Assembly: GCA_026709625.1 (NCBI GenBank)
Contig: JAPOSR010000012.1
Coordinates: forward strand, 1-32,979
Length of the DNA: 32,979 nt
Direction: 5' to 3'
DNA from: Chloroflexota bacterium
GTDB taxonomy: Bacteria > Chloroflexota > Anaerolineae > Aggregatilineales > Phototrophicaceae
Part shown: one piece after another, positions 32,583-32,979 of the stretch
How the letters are laid out: each line of letters starts with the position of its first letter
Numbering within the stretch: the stretch's first letter is position 1
Program-made: the position numbers and the translations under genes
Notes under the pieces: model-generated
What the model was told of the DNA's origin: nothing
The model's database searches: none
The model's input: the letters and a program-made list of their open reading frames with translations, nothing else

Positions 32583-32901
32583 GACCGGCTCCGAAGTCTT
32601 TCTGTATCTCACCACGCGCGGACACCGCAGTGACAAACCGCATGAAATCGAAATCTGGTTCGTGCAGCTTGCCAACGCCTATTATATCGTGGCGGAGAAG
32701 CGCGAGGCAGCCCACTGGGTGCAGAATCTGCGCGCCCAGCCAGCGGTCCACTTTCACCTGAGCAACGAGACCAGCCGCGCCGCCCAAGCCAGGGTGCCCG
32801 ATGATCCTGGGTTGATCGCCCTCATCAAAGCGAAAATGGAGGCCAAGTATGGCTGGAGCGACGGGCTGGTGGTGGAGATCGCGCCTGCATCCATCTCTTG
32901 A
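32581..32901 (+). CDS. Small DUF385 (F420-type nitroreductase family) protein
   Basis: A 106-residue single split-barrel protein. LYLTTRGHRSDKPHEIEIWFVQLANAYYIVAEKREAAHWVQNLRAQPAVHFHLSN matches the short branch of the deazaflavin-dependent family, with the TTRGRxSGxPHxIxIWFV opening. The C terminus (KYGWSDGLVVEIAP) is complete. It is shorter than the protein at 26462 and has no membrane helix. ATG 32581 is chosen by fit to the family; its Shine-Dalgarno is weak, and an ATG at 32533 in the same frame would add 16 residues lying inside the GNAT gene. The start shares CATG with the divergent GNAT start. Repeat copy E begins at its stop codon. Cofactor and substrate not shown by the sequence. Confidence 0.82.
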   Translation: MTGSEVFLYLTTRGHRSDKPHEIEIWFVQLANAYYIVAEKREAAHWVQNLRAQPAVHFHLSNETSRAAQARVPDDPGLIALIKAKMEAKYGWSDGLVVEIAPASIS

Positions 32902-32979
32902 GGAGTGGTGATTTTGGTGGATACGGCAGCCAAGCCCCCATCCCCCGGCCCCTTGCCCCCAGAACGAGGGAAGGGGAGT
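32901..32979 (-). repeat. MITE-like dispersed element, copy E (cut by window edge)
   Basis: Same orientation as copy A. The outer end aggagtggtgattttggtgg then atacgg matches the terminal repeat of A and, inverted, that of B. It continues with cccccatcccccggcccctt and gcccccagaacgagggaagg. The rest lies beyond the window. Confidence 0.65.

Noticed and set aside
1..32979. tRNA, rRNA, CRISPR array, integrase or transposase genes
   Set aside because: No cloverleaf, regularly spaced repeat array or recombinase motif was seen on either strand.

Overview
The window is GC-rich bacterial chromosome, densely packed with metabolic and transport genes. It has no phage genes, transposase, tRNA, rRNA or CRISPR array that I could find. 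The mix points to Chloroflexota, probably an Anaerolineae-like lineage: two F420-type (DUF385) oxidoreductases, Tat-exported solute-binding proteins, a fused E1 alpha/beta 2-oxoacid dehydrogenase, a CoxD-type MoxR ATPase, a roadblock protein and many GTG/TTG starts. This assignment is inference; no marker gene proves it.

Left part (1-7.7 kb): the 5' end of a hexulose-6-phosphate-synthase-like gene (minus) diverges from a phytanoyl-CoA dioxygenase-like gene. Next come a Tat-exported NodB-type deacetylase with a cysteine-rich insert (minus) and, across a complete MITE-like repeat, a BtrH-like gene. A CUT1-type sugar ABC transporter follows (binding protein plus two permeases, no ATPase); its second permease carries an in-frame TAG. 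A small membrane-anchored protein with tandem 11-residue coiled-coil repeats lies on the minus strand.

Middle (7.8-15.7 kb, plus strand): a sulfatase, a complete CUT2-type (ribose-like) transporter, an FGGY sugar kinase and an SDR resembling ribitol 2-dehydrogenase. Together they could import a polyol or pentose, oxidise it to a ketose and phosphorylate it. On the minus strand (25.2-15.7 kb) lies a catabolic array read as E2, fused E1, SorC-type regulator, then an epimerase-like TIM barrel, Gfo/Idh/MocA dehydrogenase, GMC oxidoreductase and ROK kinase. Before E2 is a consensus-quality promoter (TTGACA, 17 bp, TATGCT) followed at once by TGTGCA/TGCACA sites, a plausible operator for the SorC regulator.

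Right part (25.3-33 kb): a CoxD-like MoxR ATPase, a DUF385 protein with a C-terminal membrane helix, an ALDH7-type aldehyde dehydrogenase, then TsaB, TsaE and a GT39-like membrane protein in a chain of 4-bp overlaps (minus). A roadblock/LC7 gene, a GNAT acetyltransferase and a second DUF385 gene close the window; the last two are head to head with overlapping start codons.

An intergenic repeat with GC-rich stem-loops and, in its one complete copy, terminal inverted repeats occurs about six times. It is the most distinctive non-coding structure here.
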